Numbered from the stretch's first letter, positions 1 to 9,050 are shown. The stretch: DNA of 37,208 nt from an uncultured Desulfobacteraceae bacterium (GCA_903953895.1 CAJBLH010000179.1:1-37208), one strand, 5' to 3'. Made by a program: numbers and translations. Notes: generated from the letters alone by a model not told the origin.

Positions 1-884
1 GTTCTCGAAACATTCTGACGCCACCCGGTAAATACCGGCGGAACCTTCACATCGACCCCATGAGACTGCACGGGCTCATCGGAAACCGGCGCTGAAACCA
101 GTGTCGGTTGAACCGGTTCTCCAAGGTTCTCCGCCAATCCTTCCACCGGTACTCCCTGTACCCGAGGAGCCGTACTGGAAACTTCTGCTTTTGAAACCCC
201 TGGCGCTTCCGGAACTGTTCCCACAACCGGCTGACGCCACCCGGTAAGCAGCAACCCAACATCAGGGCTGTCCTTAACTTGGATTTTCGGCATCGTCTCG
301 ACCTGAGCAGATGAATTCTGGTCAGAATCTGATTGAACAGGCATCATCGAAACTTTGCCTGCCTGGGAATTGCGGTTATCCGGCAATCCTGATTGTGCAT
401 TCGTTTCCGGTAACAGTTCGCCGACAATCGAATCAGAATCAATTGTCTCCTGATTTTCTGAGCCTGAAGCACGAAAAGCAGGTTCCATTGACAGCTCCGG
501 CTGGAGTGGGTCCGGTAAGGTTAACAGCCCCATGATAAAACCCAGTGTTTCCGGAAGCACGGCCGTTCCCCGTTTGACAATGCCGCTATCCTTCCCCTGC
601 TTTTCTTTTGTTTTTTCAGGTGAGACATTGTCGGCTTTCACCTCATCCGGCAATTGTCCTTCGGCAAGTTTCAGTTCGGGAGTTTTGACTTCTTCGGGTG
701 TCGTCTGAACCATTCCCATGCTGAACTGGGACATTATCGACAAGAAATTTTTCTGCTGACACTCCGGATCATCCGTTAATGAACTCTGTCCGATAAAACT
801 TCCGTCTTTCATCGCCTGTGATCTACCGGTTCCGGAAAGCATGTCCCCGGAATTGGTGATGGTCATCATATCATTTAGCATCAT
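1..884 (-). CDS. fliK: Flagellar hook-length control protein FliK, N-terminal part (runs off the window)
   Basis: An open frame of 294 codons runs from an ATG at 884 to the window edge with no stop, so only the N-terminal part is present. The start follows an AGGAAA ribosome site, 14 bases after the fliJ stop. The protein begins MMLNDMMTITNSGD and is rich in Pro, Glu, Ser, Gln and Val with little predicted structure, as expected for the ruler half of FliK. FliK is exported, measures the hook and triggers the switch to filament export; the conserved C-terminal switch domain lies outside the window. Position as the last gene after fliJ supports the call more than sequence does, because this half is poorly conserved. 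A segment containing TGWRQ occurs twice, 72 codons apart. Confidence 0.75.
   Translation of the reverse strand, partial: MMLNDMMTITNSGDMLSGTGRSQAMKDGSFIGQSSLTDDPECQQKNFLSIMSQFSMGMVQTTPEEVKTPELKLAEGQLPDEVKADNVSPEKTKEKQGKDSGIVKRGTAVLPETLGFIMGLLTLPDPLQPELSMEPAFRASGSENQETIDSDSIVGELLPETNAQSGLPDNRNSQAGKVSMMPVQSDSDQNSSAQVETMPKIQVKDSPDVGLLLTGWRQPVVGTVPEAPGVSKAEVSSTAPRVQGVPVEGLAENLGEPVQPTLVSAPVSDEPVQSHGVDVKVPPVFTGWRQNVSR
15..247 (-). repeat. Repeated 17-base segment inside fliK
   Basis: The string ctgacgccacccggtaa occurs at 15-31 and again at 231-247, exactly 216 bases (72 codons) apart and in the same reading frame. Both copies encode TGWRQ (LLTGWRQPV and VFTGWRQNV). This could be the edge of a longer degenerate internal repeat in the ruler region that continues past the window start. 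Confidence 0.7.
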
Positions 885-898
885 GGCAAATTTCCTGA

Positions 899-1345
899 TT
901 AAAGAGTTTCATTATGAAAACGGCATATCGCAACTTCATCCAGAAAATCCTGATCCAGTTTCAGCAGATTTTTGGAGTAGGCAGCCAGACCTTTTTCTTT
1001 GAGATTTTCAATGGTTTTTCGTTTCTTGACCGCTTCAATCAGTTCTTCCCGTTTTTGTGCAAATTGTTTTTCGGCATCAATAATCTTTTCTTCCTGAGTC
1101 ACCATGTTCCGGGCAAGTCCTTCCAGAAAATTGGCGTAAACGATATGCTCAGAAATGGCAATTCCGCGCAATTGTTTTTGGTGAATCTCCGCGTACGCTT
1201 TGTCTTTATCCTGTTGAATCCGCATTAGAGTTGCCTTTTCATCCCTGACCCTGCACCCGTAAACAGCCAGTTCTTTTTGAACGACCTCCTCGTGATGGAG
1301 GCGGTGATTCAGGAGTGCTTCAAGTGAAAATTTGAATTTTGCCAT
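899..1345 (-). CDS. fliJ: Flagellar export chaperone/stalk protein FliJ
   Basis: The 148-residue protein is charged, almost entirely helical and coiled-coil in character, starting MAKFKFSLEALLNHR, which is the usual FliJ opening. Its length matches the family (about 145-150). FliJ sits as the central stalk of the FliI ATPase ring on the cytoplasmic face of the flagellar type III export gate and helps recycle chaperones. An AAAGGG ribosome site lies 5 bases before the ATG. It follows fliI by 75 bases and precedes fliK by 14, the normal order. Identification rests on this context, size and N-terminal pattern, since FliJ is weakly conserved. Confidence 0.88.
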   Translation of the reverse strand: MAKFKFSLEALLNHRLHHEEVVQKELAVYGCRVRDEKATLMRIQQDKDKAYAEIHQKQLRGIAISEHIVYANFLEGLARNMVTQEEKIIDAEKQFAQKREELIEAVKKRKTIENLKEKGLAAYSKNLLKLDQDFLDEVAICRFHNETL

Positions 1346-1420
1346 GGTAACCCTTTCATCAGAATGGACTGCAAGTCAGAAAAAATGTCTACAGGACCTC
1401 TTTTTCAGTGTCAGCCCCCA

Positions 1421-2743
1421 TCATTTGGATTGAAACAGGTACTCCAGTTGCTGAACACTTTCTTCAAAACTGGTCCTGTCATCGATTCCCTGCTGAAGGT
1501 AACGGGTGATATCGTCTATCATACTGATGGCCTGATCGATCTTTGGATTGCTGCCAGGCACATAAGCGCCGATGTTGATTAAATCCTCAGCTTTACGGTA
1601 TGTTGCCAGCAATGACTTGAAAAAGCCGGCGCATTCCTTGTGGCGCGGCAAAATGATATCACTCATGACCCGGCTGATGCTTCTTAAAATATCAATCGCC
1701 GGATAATGGTTCTGCATAGCCAGATCACGGGTCAGAACAATATGCCCATCAAGAATGGATCGGACGGCATCCGCCACCGGCTCGTTCATGTCATCCCCTT
1801 CTACCAGAACCGTATACAGGCCGGTAATAGTGCCGCTGTTTGAAGAAGTGCCCGCCCGTTCCAGAAGTTTGGGCAGCAGGGTAAACACGGAAGGGGTATA
1901 TCCTTTTGATGTCGGCGGCTCCCCCAAGGCAAGACCGATCTCTCTTTGCGCCATGGCAAACCGGGTAACGGAATCCATCATCAGATTCACATGAAGCCCT
2001 TTATCTCGAAAATACTCGGCGATGGTGGTGGCAACAAAAGCAGCCCTTAAGCGGATCAGAGGCAGGTGATCTGAGGTCGCCACAACGAGGACAGACCGTT
2101 TCAACCCCTCATCTCCAAGTTCTTTCTGAATAAATTCATTAACTTCTCTGCCCCGCTCCCCGATCAATGCAATCACGTTGACATCAGCCGATGTTCTGCG
2201 TGCAATCATTCCCAGCAGCATGCTTTTTCCAACACCGGAGCCGGCGAAAATGCCCACCCGCTGCCCACACCCGACTGTCAGCAAGCCATTGATAGCCCGA
2301 ATGCCGATATCCAGGGGCTGATGAATCCGATCTCGAGAAAGCGGATTCATCGGCTCGGCATACAGGGGATAGTCACAGTCATGGGAAACAGGACCTTTCC
2401 CATCAATAGGCATTCCGAGTCCATCGACGATCCTTCCCAGAAGACTGTCTCCCACCGAAATATAGGCTTTTTGCTTTCCGGCCACCACCCGGCTGCCCGG
2501 GCTGATTCCCCGAATATCCCCAAGCGGCATCAAAAGGACTTTATTATCTCTAAAACCCAACACTTCCGCCTTGACGCTTCGGCCTGAACCCTGGGGATAA
2601 ATATCACATACACTCCCCAGATGCGCAGAAGGTCCCAAGGATTCGGTGACCAGCCCGACCACCTTGGTTACTTTTCCAGTGGCTTTGATCAGGTCTGCCC
2701 GATCCAGTAACTGGTGATATAAATCCAGATTAAAGGATTCCAT
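1421..2743 (-). CDS. fliI: Flagellum-specific export ATPase FliI
   Basis: The 440-residue protein is an F1-beta-like ATPase that energises flagellar type III export. Walker A GSGVGKS is at about residues 168-174, the GERGRE motif with the catalytic Glu at about 195-200, and the Walker B strand HVNLMMD at about 251-257. GEPPTSKGYTPSVF follows, typical of FliI/YscN. The frame is open further upstream, but the ATG at 2743 (MESFNLDLYHQ) is preferred: it overlaps the fliH stop as TGATG, which suggests translational coupling, and it gives the usual family length. Neighbours fliH and fliJ are its regulator and stalk. Confidence 0.96.
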   Translation of the reverse strand: MESFNLDLYHQLLDRADLIKATGKVTKVVGLVTESLGPSAHLGSVCDIYPQGSGRSVKAEVLGFRDNKVLLMPLGDIRGISPGSRVVAGKQKAYISVGDSLLGRIVDGLGMPIDGKGPVSHDCDYPLYAEPMNPLSRDRIHQPLDIGIRAINGLLTVGCGQRVGIFAGSGVGKSMLLGMIARRTSADVNVIALIGERGREVNEFIQKELGDEGLKRSVLVVATSDHLPLIRLRAAFVATTIAEYFRDKGLHVNLMMDSVTRFAMAQREIGLALGEPPTSKGYTPSVFTLLPKLLERAGTSSNSGTITGLYTVLVEGDDMNEPVADAVRSILDGHIVLTRDLAMQNHYPAIDILRSISRVMSDIILPRHKECAGFFKSLLATYRKAEDLINIGAYVPGSNPKIDQAISMIDDITRYLQQGIDDRTSFEESVQQLEYLFQSK

Positions 2744-3558
2744 CAGGAGATTCCTTCCAAATCCTCGGCGTTCTTCTCCAGCCCGGGCAAAAATGCTTCC
2801 TCGACCATTTTCAACTGCGATTCGATCCGTGCATCGATATCTCCGGAAAGGCTCTCCACCACACACCCGCCGCAGGAAATGGATGCATCCTCAATAAAAA
2901 TGACTTCCCCTTCAATGGGAACCAAATGCCTGCGCTCCTGCATATAGGATAGTTCGGCAGGATTGATGCGAATGCGAACAGGCGCATTGATCGCAATGGT
3001 TTCAAATGTCTTTTTCACGATATTGGCGATGATCCTTGGATTTACTTCCGGTTCCTGATGCAGAATTTTTCCGGCGATGGCAAGAGACAAACTGACCGTC
3101 TCTCTCTCGGCTTTCAGGGAAAGCTCCTTTCGGAATTGTTTGATATCCTTCATCGCCTGCTGAAGTGAATGGAGCATGGTCTCAATTTCTTTCAATCCTT
3201 CAGCAAGCCCGGCCTTGTGGCCTTGTTGAAAGCCATCCTTATGACCGTCTTGAATTCCCTTCTGGTAGACTTCGGCTTCTTTTTGCCGCGATTCCGATAT
3301 CATGTCGTCCATGATTTTCTGGTAATCGATCTGTTCTTCATCCGCATTATAGAATACCGCAGACTTTATGAAGTTTCCGCCTGGCGACTCTCCGGCCTGG
3401 CCGGAATTCACGTCTACATAAATGCGCTGAAAGGATGAACCACTTGCTTTCGAATCGATAGGATCGCTCATTCCCGTTTCTTTGAAAATATCGGGGAAAC
3501 TATACGTGCTGGTGGCATCAACAGAAAAAAGGCTTCGGGATTTTATGATTTTATGCAA
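2743..3558 (-). CDS. fliH: Flagellar assembly protein FliH
   Basis: The 271-residue protein is the regulator and peripheral stator of the FliI ATPase. It carries the glycine-spaced helix typical of FliH (residues about 100-121: GIQDGHKDGFQQGHKAG, repeated GxxxG). A C-terminal domain related to V/F-ATPase E/delta subunits follows, ending in a conserved CGGCVVES-type segment. Its first 30-90 residues are variable and low in complexity. The start overlaps the end of fliG by 8 bases and the stop overlaps the fliI ATG, so the three genes form a tightly coupled fliG-fliH-fliI unit. Confidence 0.92.
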   Translation of the reverse strand: MHKIIKSRSLFSVDATSTYSFPDIFKETGMSDPIDSKASGSSFQRIYVDVNSGQAGESPGGNFIKSAVFYNADEEQIDYQKIMDDMISESRQKEAEVYQKGIQDGHKDGFQQGHKAGLAEGLKEIETMLHSLQQAMKDIKQFRKELSLKAERETVSLSLAIAGKILHQEPEVNPRIIANIVKKTFETIAINAPVRIRINPAELSYMQERRHLVPIEGEVIFIEDASISCGGCVVESLSGDIDARIESQLKMVEEAFLPGLEKNAEDLEGIS

Positions 3559-4594
3559 TATAATCGCCTCCTTTCCTGCCGCTTATGATGATTTCACCTT
3601 TGACTTCCAGCTCCTGAATGATTCGGGTGATGGTTTGCTGGGCTTCCTCGACATCTCTCATTCGGACAGCACCGATCGACTCGATTTCTTCTCTCAACAT
3701 CTCACCGGCCCGTTCCGACATGTTTTTGAATATTTTTCGCTTGACTTCTTCAGAAGCGCCTTTCAGAGCCAGAGACAGTTTTGCAGTCTCAACCCGGCGA
3801 AGCACTTTCTGCATTCCCTTATCATCCACCAGAACCAGATCTTCAAACACGAACATCATCAGTTTGATCTGGGCGGCAAGGTCCGGATTGATTTCTTCAA
3901 TTTCGGTCAACAACTGCTCTCCGATTGATCCGTCCGCCATGTTCAGCAACTCGGCAAGGTGACTGACACCTCCAGTTTTATGCGTAGCCGACGTTTTCTT
4001 CTTTTTCATGAGCTCTTCAAATACATGACCGATCTCAATGACCATTCCGGACAATACTTTATCCAGCTTGGCGATTCGCATGGCGACTTCAACCTTGACA
4101 TCATCCGGCAGCCTGGACAGAACGACGATTCCAGACTCCGGCTTGAGATGAACGATAATGACCGCAATGGTCTGTGGGTGTTCATCTTTGATCATTTCGA
4201 CAAGCTGATCCGGCTCAATGGATTGAAGTGCGAGTAAACCGGAGGCCTCGTTCATGGCTTCATCCTGGGAATCCGGGTCTGAATCATCCGGGATATGTTC
4301 CTGGGAATCCGCTGCAGTCTCATCGGGGTCACTCTGCGAAGCCTTCTTATCCGGATATGGCAATGGAATCTCCTTAGATTTGCGATGCTTTATTTTTTCT
4401 GCAAGCATTGCAAATTCTTTAGAGATTTTTTCCACGACTTCGGGAGAAATTGAACCAATCTGAGATAAATGCTGCTTTACGAGTTCTCTTTCAGAAGGTC
4501 CCATTCGGTCCATGATATCTTTGGAGACTTTTTCCCCCATCGAATGAATGAGAACCGCAACTTTTAATGCACCTGGTAATTGATTCGTATCCAT
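3551..4594 (-). CDS. fliG: Flagellar motor switch protein FliG
   Basis: The 347-residue rotor protein joins the MS ring to the C ring and transmits torque from the stators. Visible parts are a short N-terminal FliF-binding domain (LPGALKVAVLIHSMGE), the middle-domain EHPQ motif (DEHPQTIAVIIVHL, about residue 139), the glycine hinge (TGGVSHLAELLN), and the C-terminal torque domain (FEDLVLVDDKGMQKVLR followed by SERAGEMLREEIE). A strongly acidic, Ser/Asp-rich stretch of about 45 residues (roughly 70-115) lies between the N and middle domains and replaces the usual short helix. The ATG is 56 bases after fliF. The ribosome site is weak. Confidence 0.95.
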   Translation of the reverse strand: MDTNQLPGALKVAVLIHSMGEKVSKDIMDRMGPSERELVKQHLSQIGSISPEVVEKISKEFAMLAEKIKHRKSKEIPLPYPDKKASQSDPDETAADSQEHIPDDSDPDSQDEAMNEASGLLALQSIEPDQLVEMIKDEHPQTIAVIIVHLKPESGIVVLSRLPDDVKVEVAMRIAKLDKVLSGMVIEIGHVFEELMKKKKTSATHKTGGVSHLAELLNMADGSIGEQLLTEIEEINPDLAAQIKLMMFVFEDLVLVDDKGMQKVLRRVETAKLSLALKGASEEVKRKIFKNMSERAGEMLREEIESIGAVRMRDVEEAQQTITRIIQELEVKGEIIISGRKGGDYIA

Positions 4595-4650
4595 AGACTG
4601 TCTGCATCACCTTTTTTGAATTGAAATTTCGTGTTCAACTGACGGATGTT

Positions 4651-6246
4651 TCAGTTTTGTTTCATCCATTCCCGCAGCACTTCGACAAAAGCCTGATTGT
4701 CTGCGATAGCCAGTTGTGAAAGCTGATGGCTGATGGGCAGCGTTTTTGGTGAGACGCCGTATTCACCTTCGATTTCATTGATCGTTCTGGGAAGTTGTCC
4801 GATCAGTTCAGCTTCCTTGCTCGACTCGCTGGTCAACCACTGAATGATCGGCCGGATGACAAAAATAAAAGTCAATACCATAAAAACCGCTGAAAAAACA
4901 TATTTGATATAATCAGAATACTGCATCAACCGGGAAACCCAGCCACTGGCACCCGCTTGGACTTCGGCCAACTCTGAATTCTCGAATGGAATGTTGACGA
5001 CTTCGACCTCATCCCCTCTTGAAGCCGTGTAGTTGACCGCTCGCATCACAATGCTTTTGATTTTGGCGATTTCTTCGGGCGTACGGGGCACATATTCGAG
5101 TTTTGATGCACCATCATCACCGACCACGGTTTTATAGGCGCCATCTACCAGAACCGCCACTGAAATGTTGGTGATCTGACCGATGGGTTCAACAGTGTGA
5201 CTTGTCGTTTTTCCAATTTCATAATTGGTGGTCTGATGTTGCTTCTGAAATCCGGCATTGCCAGGTGATGCATCGGCGGCTCCCTGCTGAGTTTTATCGG
5301 CCGTGGCGGCAGTCGATCCTGGAACCCCCATCGCTGTTTTATCCGGCTTTAGGGAAGATTCATTCGATATCTGTTCACTTCGCACCACCTTGTTTTCCGG
5401 ATAATATCTTTCCTCTGTTCTTTCCTGTTTCTTGAAGTCCATATTGCTTGAAAGCCTGACAATGGCCTTGTTCGGGCCCAGTGCATTCTCGAGCATGGTT
5501 TTTACCCGGGTTTCCAGAGTCTGTTCCACTTTTTCCTGATAGGCCAATTGGTCGGTTCGAATACTTTCTAAATCATTCTTCGATTTCTTGGAACCGATCT
5601 GATTTCCCATACTATCCACGATGGTGACATTTTCCGGTTTCAATCCGGCGACACTGGATGATATCAGATGAACGATTCCCTGAATCTGCTCCGGGTTCAG
5701 CGTTTTTCTGGAGCGAAGCTTGATAACGACCGATGCCCTGGCAGGCTCCTCGTTTTCGACGAACAGAGATTTGGGGGGCATGACAAGATGCACCCGCGAG
5801 CTTTCGATTTCTTCAAACCTGTTGATGGTTCGGGAAAGCTCTCCCTGAATGGCCCGCTGGTAATTGACGTTTTGAACAAATTCAGTCATGCCGAGTTTTG
5901 AATTGTCAAAAATTTCAAACCCTATGCCGCCTCCCTGGGGAAGGCCCTGGGAAGCCAGCTCCATGCGGGTTTCATAAACGATTTCTTTCGGAACCAGAAT
6001 TGCACCGCCATTGGATGATATCCGATAGGGTATTTTTTTGGCTTTCAGTTGAGCGATCATGGCACCGGAATCCTCTGCGGAAAGTCCGGAAAACAAAATC
6101 TGGTAGTCCGGCCTGCCGCTCAGGATGATAATGGCGGATAGTCCGGCAATCACCCCAGCGATCACTGAAAACAACGTAATTTTCTTGATCGGACTCAAAC
6201 CGGCATAAATTGCCTTAATCTGCCCTAATGACTCTTGTAGCTGCAT
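4651..6246 (-). CDS. fliF: Flagellar MS-ring protein FliF
   Basis: The 531-residue protein forms the inner-membrane MS ring, the base of the flagellum. There is a transmembrane segment near residues 23-44 (FSVIAGVIAGLSAIIILSG). The periplasmic ring-building motifs follow, including GLPQGGGIGFEIFD and the TEFVQNVNYQRAIQGELSRTI segment. A second transmembrane helix lies near 440-465 (YVFSAVFMVLTFIFVIRPI), then a short cytoplasmic tail that binds FliG. Length is typical. An AAGGAAG ribosome site precedes the ATG. It lies between fliE and fliG in the standard order. Confidence 0.96.
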   Translation of the reverse strand: MQLQESLGQIKAIYAGLSPIKKITLFSVIAGVIAGLSAIIILSGRPDYQILFSGLSAEDSGAMIAQLKAKKIPYRISSNGGAILVPKEIVYETRMELASQGLPQGGGIGFEIFDNSKLGMTEFVQNVNYQRAIQGELSRTINRFEEIESSRVHLVMPPKSLFVENEEPARASVVIKLRSRKTLNPEQIQGIVHLISSSVAGLKPENVTIVDSMGNQIGSKKSKNDLESIRTDQLAYQEKVEQTLETRVKTMLENALGPNKAIVRLSSNMDFKKQERTEERYYPENKVVRSEQISNESSLKPDKTAMGVPGSTAATADKTQQGAADASPGNAGFQKQHQTTNYEIGKTTSHTVEPIGQITNISVAVLVDGAYKTVVGDDGASKLEYVPRTPEEIAKIKSIVMRAVNYTASRGDEVEVVNIPFENSELAEVQAGASGWVSRLMQYSDYIKYVFSAVFMVLTFIFVIRPIIQWLTSESSKEAELIGQLPRTINEIEGEYGVSPKTLPISHQLSQLAIADNQAFVEVLREWMKQN

Positions 6247-6267
6247 GGATACACTTCCTTTTAAATT

Positions 6268-6570
6268 TTAAACCTGCATCCGCATGACTTCCTGATAAGC
6301 CTCAAGCATTTTGTTTCGAACCTGCATGGTCAGTTGAAATGCCACACCTGCTTTTTCCATGGCAATCATGGTGTTATGAATATCTTTGTTTTGACCGGTC
6401 GCCAGTTTCTGAACTGCATCATCGGCATTATGTTGCAGATGATTGACTTCACTCAGCGTGCTCTTCAATATCTGCCCAAACGATGTGTCCTGAATCTTGT
6501 TGTTGAGCGGACTACCGCCTGCAGGCTGCATCGGAATGGGCTGTGTCGTATAAAATCGGATTGGATCCAT
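6268..6570 (-). CDS. fliE: Flagellar basal-body/MS-ring junction protein FliE
   Basis: The 100-residue protein has the family-length layout. Its conserved C-terminal half runs through SFGQILKSTLSEVN, then HNTMIAMEKAGVAFQLTMQV and a closing VRNKMLEAYQEVMRMQV. FliE connects the MS ring to the rod and is the first rod substrate exported. The ATG lies one base after the flgC stop, so it is probably translated by coupling, helped by an AGGACG ribosome site inside the end of flgC. Confidence 0.94.
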   Translation of the reverse strand: MDPIRFYTTQPIPMQPAGGSPLNNKIQDTSFGQILKSTLSEVNHLQHNADDAVQKLATGQNKDIHNTMIAMEKAGVAFQLTMQVRNKMLEAYQEVMRMQV

Positions 6571-6571
6571 A

Positions 6572-7009
6572 TTACCGTCCTATTTCCAGTGCTTTCTGCA
6601 CCATGTTTTTTGAGGTGGAGATTGCGGAAACATTGGCCTCATAACTCCGGGACGCTGTCATCATATTGACCATCTCTTCCATAACATTGATGTTCGGCAT
6701 GGAAACAAAACCCAGTGAGTCGGCATCCGGATGCTGGGGGTCAAATTTTTGAATAGGTTTTCGCGAATCGTTGATGACATCCACCACATTCACTTCGGCC
6801 GGACCGCCGCCAAGCTCTGAATTCAATATCTCTCCAAAAGCACTTTGAACGGGTATGGCGGCAAATATCGGCTCTCTGCGTTGATACGGGCCCCCCTGTT
6901 CGGTTCGAGTCGTATTCGTATTGGCCAGGTTGCTGGAAACCAGATTCATTCTCAGCCGCTGAGCCGTCAAACCCGATGCGCTGGTCTGCATAGAATCAAA
7001 AAAATTCAT
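6572..7009 (-). CDS. flgC: Flagellar proximal rod protein FlgC
   Basis: The 145-residue rod protein opens MNFFDSMQTSASGLTAQRLRM and has the N-terminal rod/hook signature with NLANTNTTRT. It ends in the helical C-terminal signature (MVNMMTASRSYEANVSAIST). It polymerises with FlgB in the proximal rod above the MS ring. The PNINVMEEMVNMM motif before the last helix is typical of FlgC. It begins 2 bases after flgB, with a GAGGT ribosome site within the flgB end. Confidence 0.95.
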   Translation of the reverse strand: MNFFDSMQTSASGLTAQRLRMNLVSSNLANTNTTRTEQGGPYQRREPIFAAIPVQSAFGEILNSELGGGPAEVNVVDVINDSRKPIQKFDPQHPDADSLGFVSMPNINVMEEMVNMMTASRSYEANVSAISTSKNMVQKALEIGR

Positions 7010-7011
7010 AT

Positions 7012-7434
7012 TTACCTCGCAACGCCATTGATGACAGTCGACAATGATTGAAACTTCTTGGAAATTATCTGCGCCGAAGCATTATACATTAACCCGTTTT
7101 CCGACAGCATGGACATGGTTTTATCAATATCGACGGTATTTCCGTCTGAATGAAAATCATAAAGAGGCTTTTCAACCGGCCGAATTTCCGGAGCGTTCAA
7201 ATCGCCCATTCCGGTCAGGGGGATATGTGCCGACTGGGTTCGGGTTAAAGGCATTCGGTTTGTGTCACTCGACGTTTTCTGCATTTCCTCATCCACAAAA
7301 ATATCAAATGCCTTGAAATTGGGCGTATCCATATTAGCGATATTGGAAACCATCAGATTATGTTTCTGGGATCGCAGATTCATGCTCTTTTCCAGAACCG
7401 AAAAAGTCTGATTGAATAACCCCAGTGATTCCAT
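7012..7434 (-). CDS. flgB: Flagellar proximal rod protein FlgB
   Basis: The 140-residue protein begins MESLGLFNQTFSVLEKSMN and has the rod signature SNIANMDTPNFKAFD. The GNTVDIDKTMSMLSENGLMYN segment close to the C terminus is diagnostic for FlgB. The frame is open 26 codons further upstream, but the ATG at 7434 is preferred because it has an AAGGAA ribosome site 7 bases away and gives the family length. An upstream start would also overlap the sigma-54 promoter. It is the first gene of the basal-body operon. Confidence 0.95.
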   Translation of the reverse strand: MESLGLFNQTFSVLEKSMNLRSQKHNLMVSNIANMDTPNFKAFDIFVDEEMQKTSSDTNRMPLTRTQSAHIPLTGMGDLNAPEIRPVEKPLYDFHSDGNTVDIDKTMSMLSENGLMYNASAQIISKKFQSLSTVINGVAR

Positions 7435-7473
7435 ATGCAAGTTCCTTTCAATATCAATTTTACCATGAATTAA

Positions 7474-7489
7474 TGCAATATTCGTACCA
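7474..7489 (-). promoter_or_regulatory. Sigma-54 (RpoN) promoter of the flgB operon
   Basis: On the minus strand the bases read TGGTACGAATATTGCA, against the RpoN consensus TGGCACG-N4-TTGCW. The invariant GG (-24) and GC (-12) are separated by exactly 10 bases. Transcription should begin near 7463, about 30 bases before the flgB ATG. This fits class-II control of basal-body genes by an NtrC-type flagellar activator, and such an activator is encoded directly upstream. Confidence 0.85.
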
Positions 7490-7660
7490 GAATATAATAA
7501 ACTAAGATACATGTATTAAAACAGATAGTTATGTAAGATAGTGATGTGTTCCGGGGACCGAACAGACGCACTTGATCAAATGCTGTGTCATATCGTTGAC
7601 AGGAGGTCAATTGAATATTTTGATCTTATAGAGGGATTTCAGAACCAATTATTCTGAAAA

Positions 7661-7687
7661 TAAAAATCCCCCATTTTCAGGGGGATT
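7661..7687 (-). terminator. Rho-independent terminator after the sigma-54 activator gene
   Basis: On the minus strand an 8-bp stem AATCCCCC / GGGGGATT encloses a 7-base loop and is followed by TTTTTATTTT. It stands 35 bases after the stop of the regulator gene and separates it from the flgB operon promoter. Confidence 0.85.
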
Positions 7688-7721
7688 GGAGGAAAATTTT
7701 GGCAGGGCCGGAAAACGAAAA

Positions 7722-8789
7722 TTATGCAGCGCTTTCTTCAAGATTGTGGCGCTTTATTTTTTCAATCAGGGTGGTGCGTTTGATATTCAACAGCTTGGCG
7801 GCATTTTTCTTGACACCGTTGGCTTTTTTCATGGATTGGGAAATCAGGGCTTTTTCAAAATCGCTGACAGCCGTACTCAGACAAATGCCATCGCCGGATA
7901 CTTCCATTTCCGGAATAGCTGATGATTCTGTATCGGAAGCCATTCTTAGTTTCTGCGGCAGATCTCTGGGATAGATTTCCCCTTCCTGAGTCAGCACCAC
8001 CAGCCGTTCTATCATGTTCCTGAGTTCTCGCACATTACCGGGCCATGTATGCGCAACCAGCAACTCCATGGCTTTTTCAGAAATTCCGGTAACCTGAGTT
8101 CGTTTTTTCTGATTCAACTGATCCAAAAAATGGGCGATGAGCAGCGGAATATCTGATTTTCGATCTCTGAGCGACGGCAGGGTCAATGGAATGACAAACA
8201 GACGATAATACAGATCCTCTCGAAATGTACCGTTCTCGACCGCCGATTCCAGATCTCGATGTGTCGCTGCAATGATCCGAATATCCGTTTTGATGGTCTG
8301 GCATCCGCCGACACGTTCAAATTCACTTTCCTCGAGGACCTTCAGCAGTTTGACCTGAAGATCGTGGCTCATATCTCCGATCTCATCCAGGAAAATGGTA
8401 CCGCCGTTGGCAATCTCGAATTTTCCGGGCTTGGCTGTGATCGCTCCGGTAAACGCACCTTTGACATGTCCGAAAAGTTCGCTTTCCAGTAGATTCTCCG
8501 GAATCGCACCGCAATTGATCTGGACGAACGGTTTGTCTTTTCGGTAGGAATGCTCGTGAATGGCCTTGGCGACAAGCCCTTTTCCCGTTCCGGTTTCACC
8601 TTGAATAATAATGGTGCTGTCACTGTCCGCCACTTTTTCGACCATACGGAATATTCTTTGCATCCGTTCGCTTTGGCCGACGATGTTCATAAAAGAATCA
8701 GGCTGAGCGGTATTGAAAGCAAACGGTATTTTCTCGATCCGGGGATCTGTTTCCTGCCACTTGCTGAAATCGATTGCGAGGTTTGTCAC
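7722..8789 (-). CDS. Sigma-54-dependent transcriptional activator (NtrC family, no receiver domain), probable flagellar regulator
   Basis: The AAA+ activator domain shows Walker A GETGTGKG, the sigma-54 contact loop GAFTGA, Walker [12 protein letters not shown] and arginine-finger-region sequence [10 protein letters not shown] Fis-type helix-turn-helix closes the protein ([19 protein letters not shown]). Only about 40 residues precede the ATPase, so there is no receiver or recognisable sensory domain. I chose the GTG at 8789: an AGGAGG ribosome site lies 6 bases before it, whereas an in-frame ATG at 8804 would place that site inside the coding sequence. This gives 355 residues. Position between the signalling genes and the sigma-54 flgB promoter suggests a FleQ/FlrA/FlrC-like role. 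Which promoters it serves is inferred. Confidence 0.9.
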   Translation of the reverse strand: MTNLAIDFSKWQETDPRIEKIPFAFNTAQPDSFMNIVGQSERMQRIFRMVEKVADSDSTIIIQGETGTGKGLVAKAIHEHSYRKDKPFVQINCGAIPENLLESELFGHVKGAFTGAITAKPGKFEIANGGTIFLDEIGDMSHDLQVKLLKVLEESEFERVGGCQTIKTDIRIIAATHRDLESAVENGTFREDLYYRLFVIPLTLPSLRDRKSDIPLLIAHFLDQLNQKKRTQVTGISEKAMELLVAHTWPGNVRELRNMIERLVVLTQEGEIYPRDLPQKLRMASDTESSAIPEMEVSGDGICLSTAVSDFEKALISQSMKKANGVKKNAAKLLNIKRTTLIEKIKRHNLEESAA

Positions 8790-8902
8790 AGTCTGCCTCC
8801 TCATAATAAAGACATTGCTTTTTTTATCGACTATTCTGTTACCAGCTTGGTGAGCAAGGAAAGTGCCAACTGCAATCAAACTCCTTTGACTGATTTTATA
8901 TT

Positions 8903-8926
8903 AAATATATCCGGATAGATATATTT
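8903..8926. promoter_or_regulatory. AT-rich inverted repeat upstream of the sigma-54 activator gene
   Basis: AAATATAT and ATATATTT flank an 8-base spacer (ccggatag), giving a symmetric 24-base site about 115 bases before the activator start. It could be an operator, but AT-rich symmetry arises easily by chance. The surrounding stretch 8790-9157 holds no gene that I can support. Confidence 0.25.
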
Positions 8927-9050
8927 TAAACTCAAAAAGAGGCATTTCATTATCTGGTGATTTTAATTGCAATTTGCAATAAATTTATAAAGAAAAAGAT
9001 ATTTTTTCGGCGACAATCCTTTTACCATATCATTAGACAGGAGCATTGAT

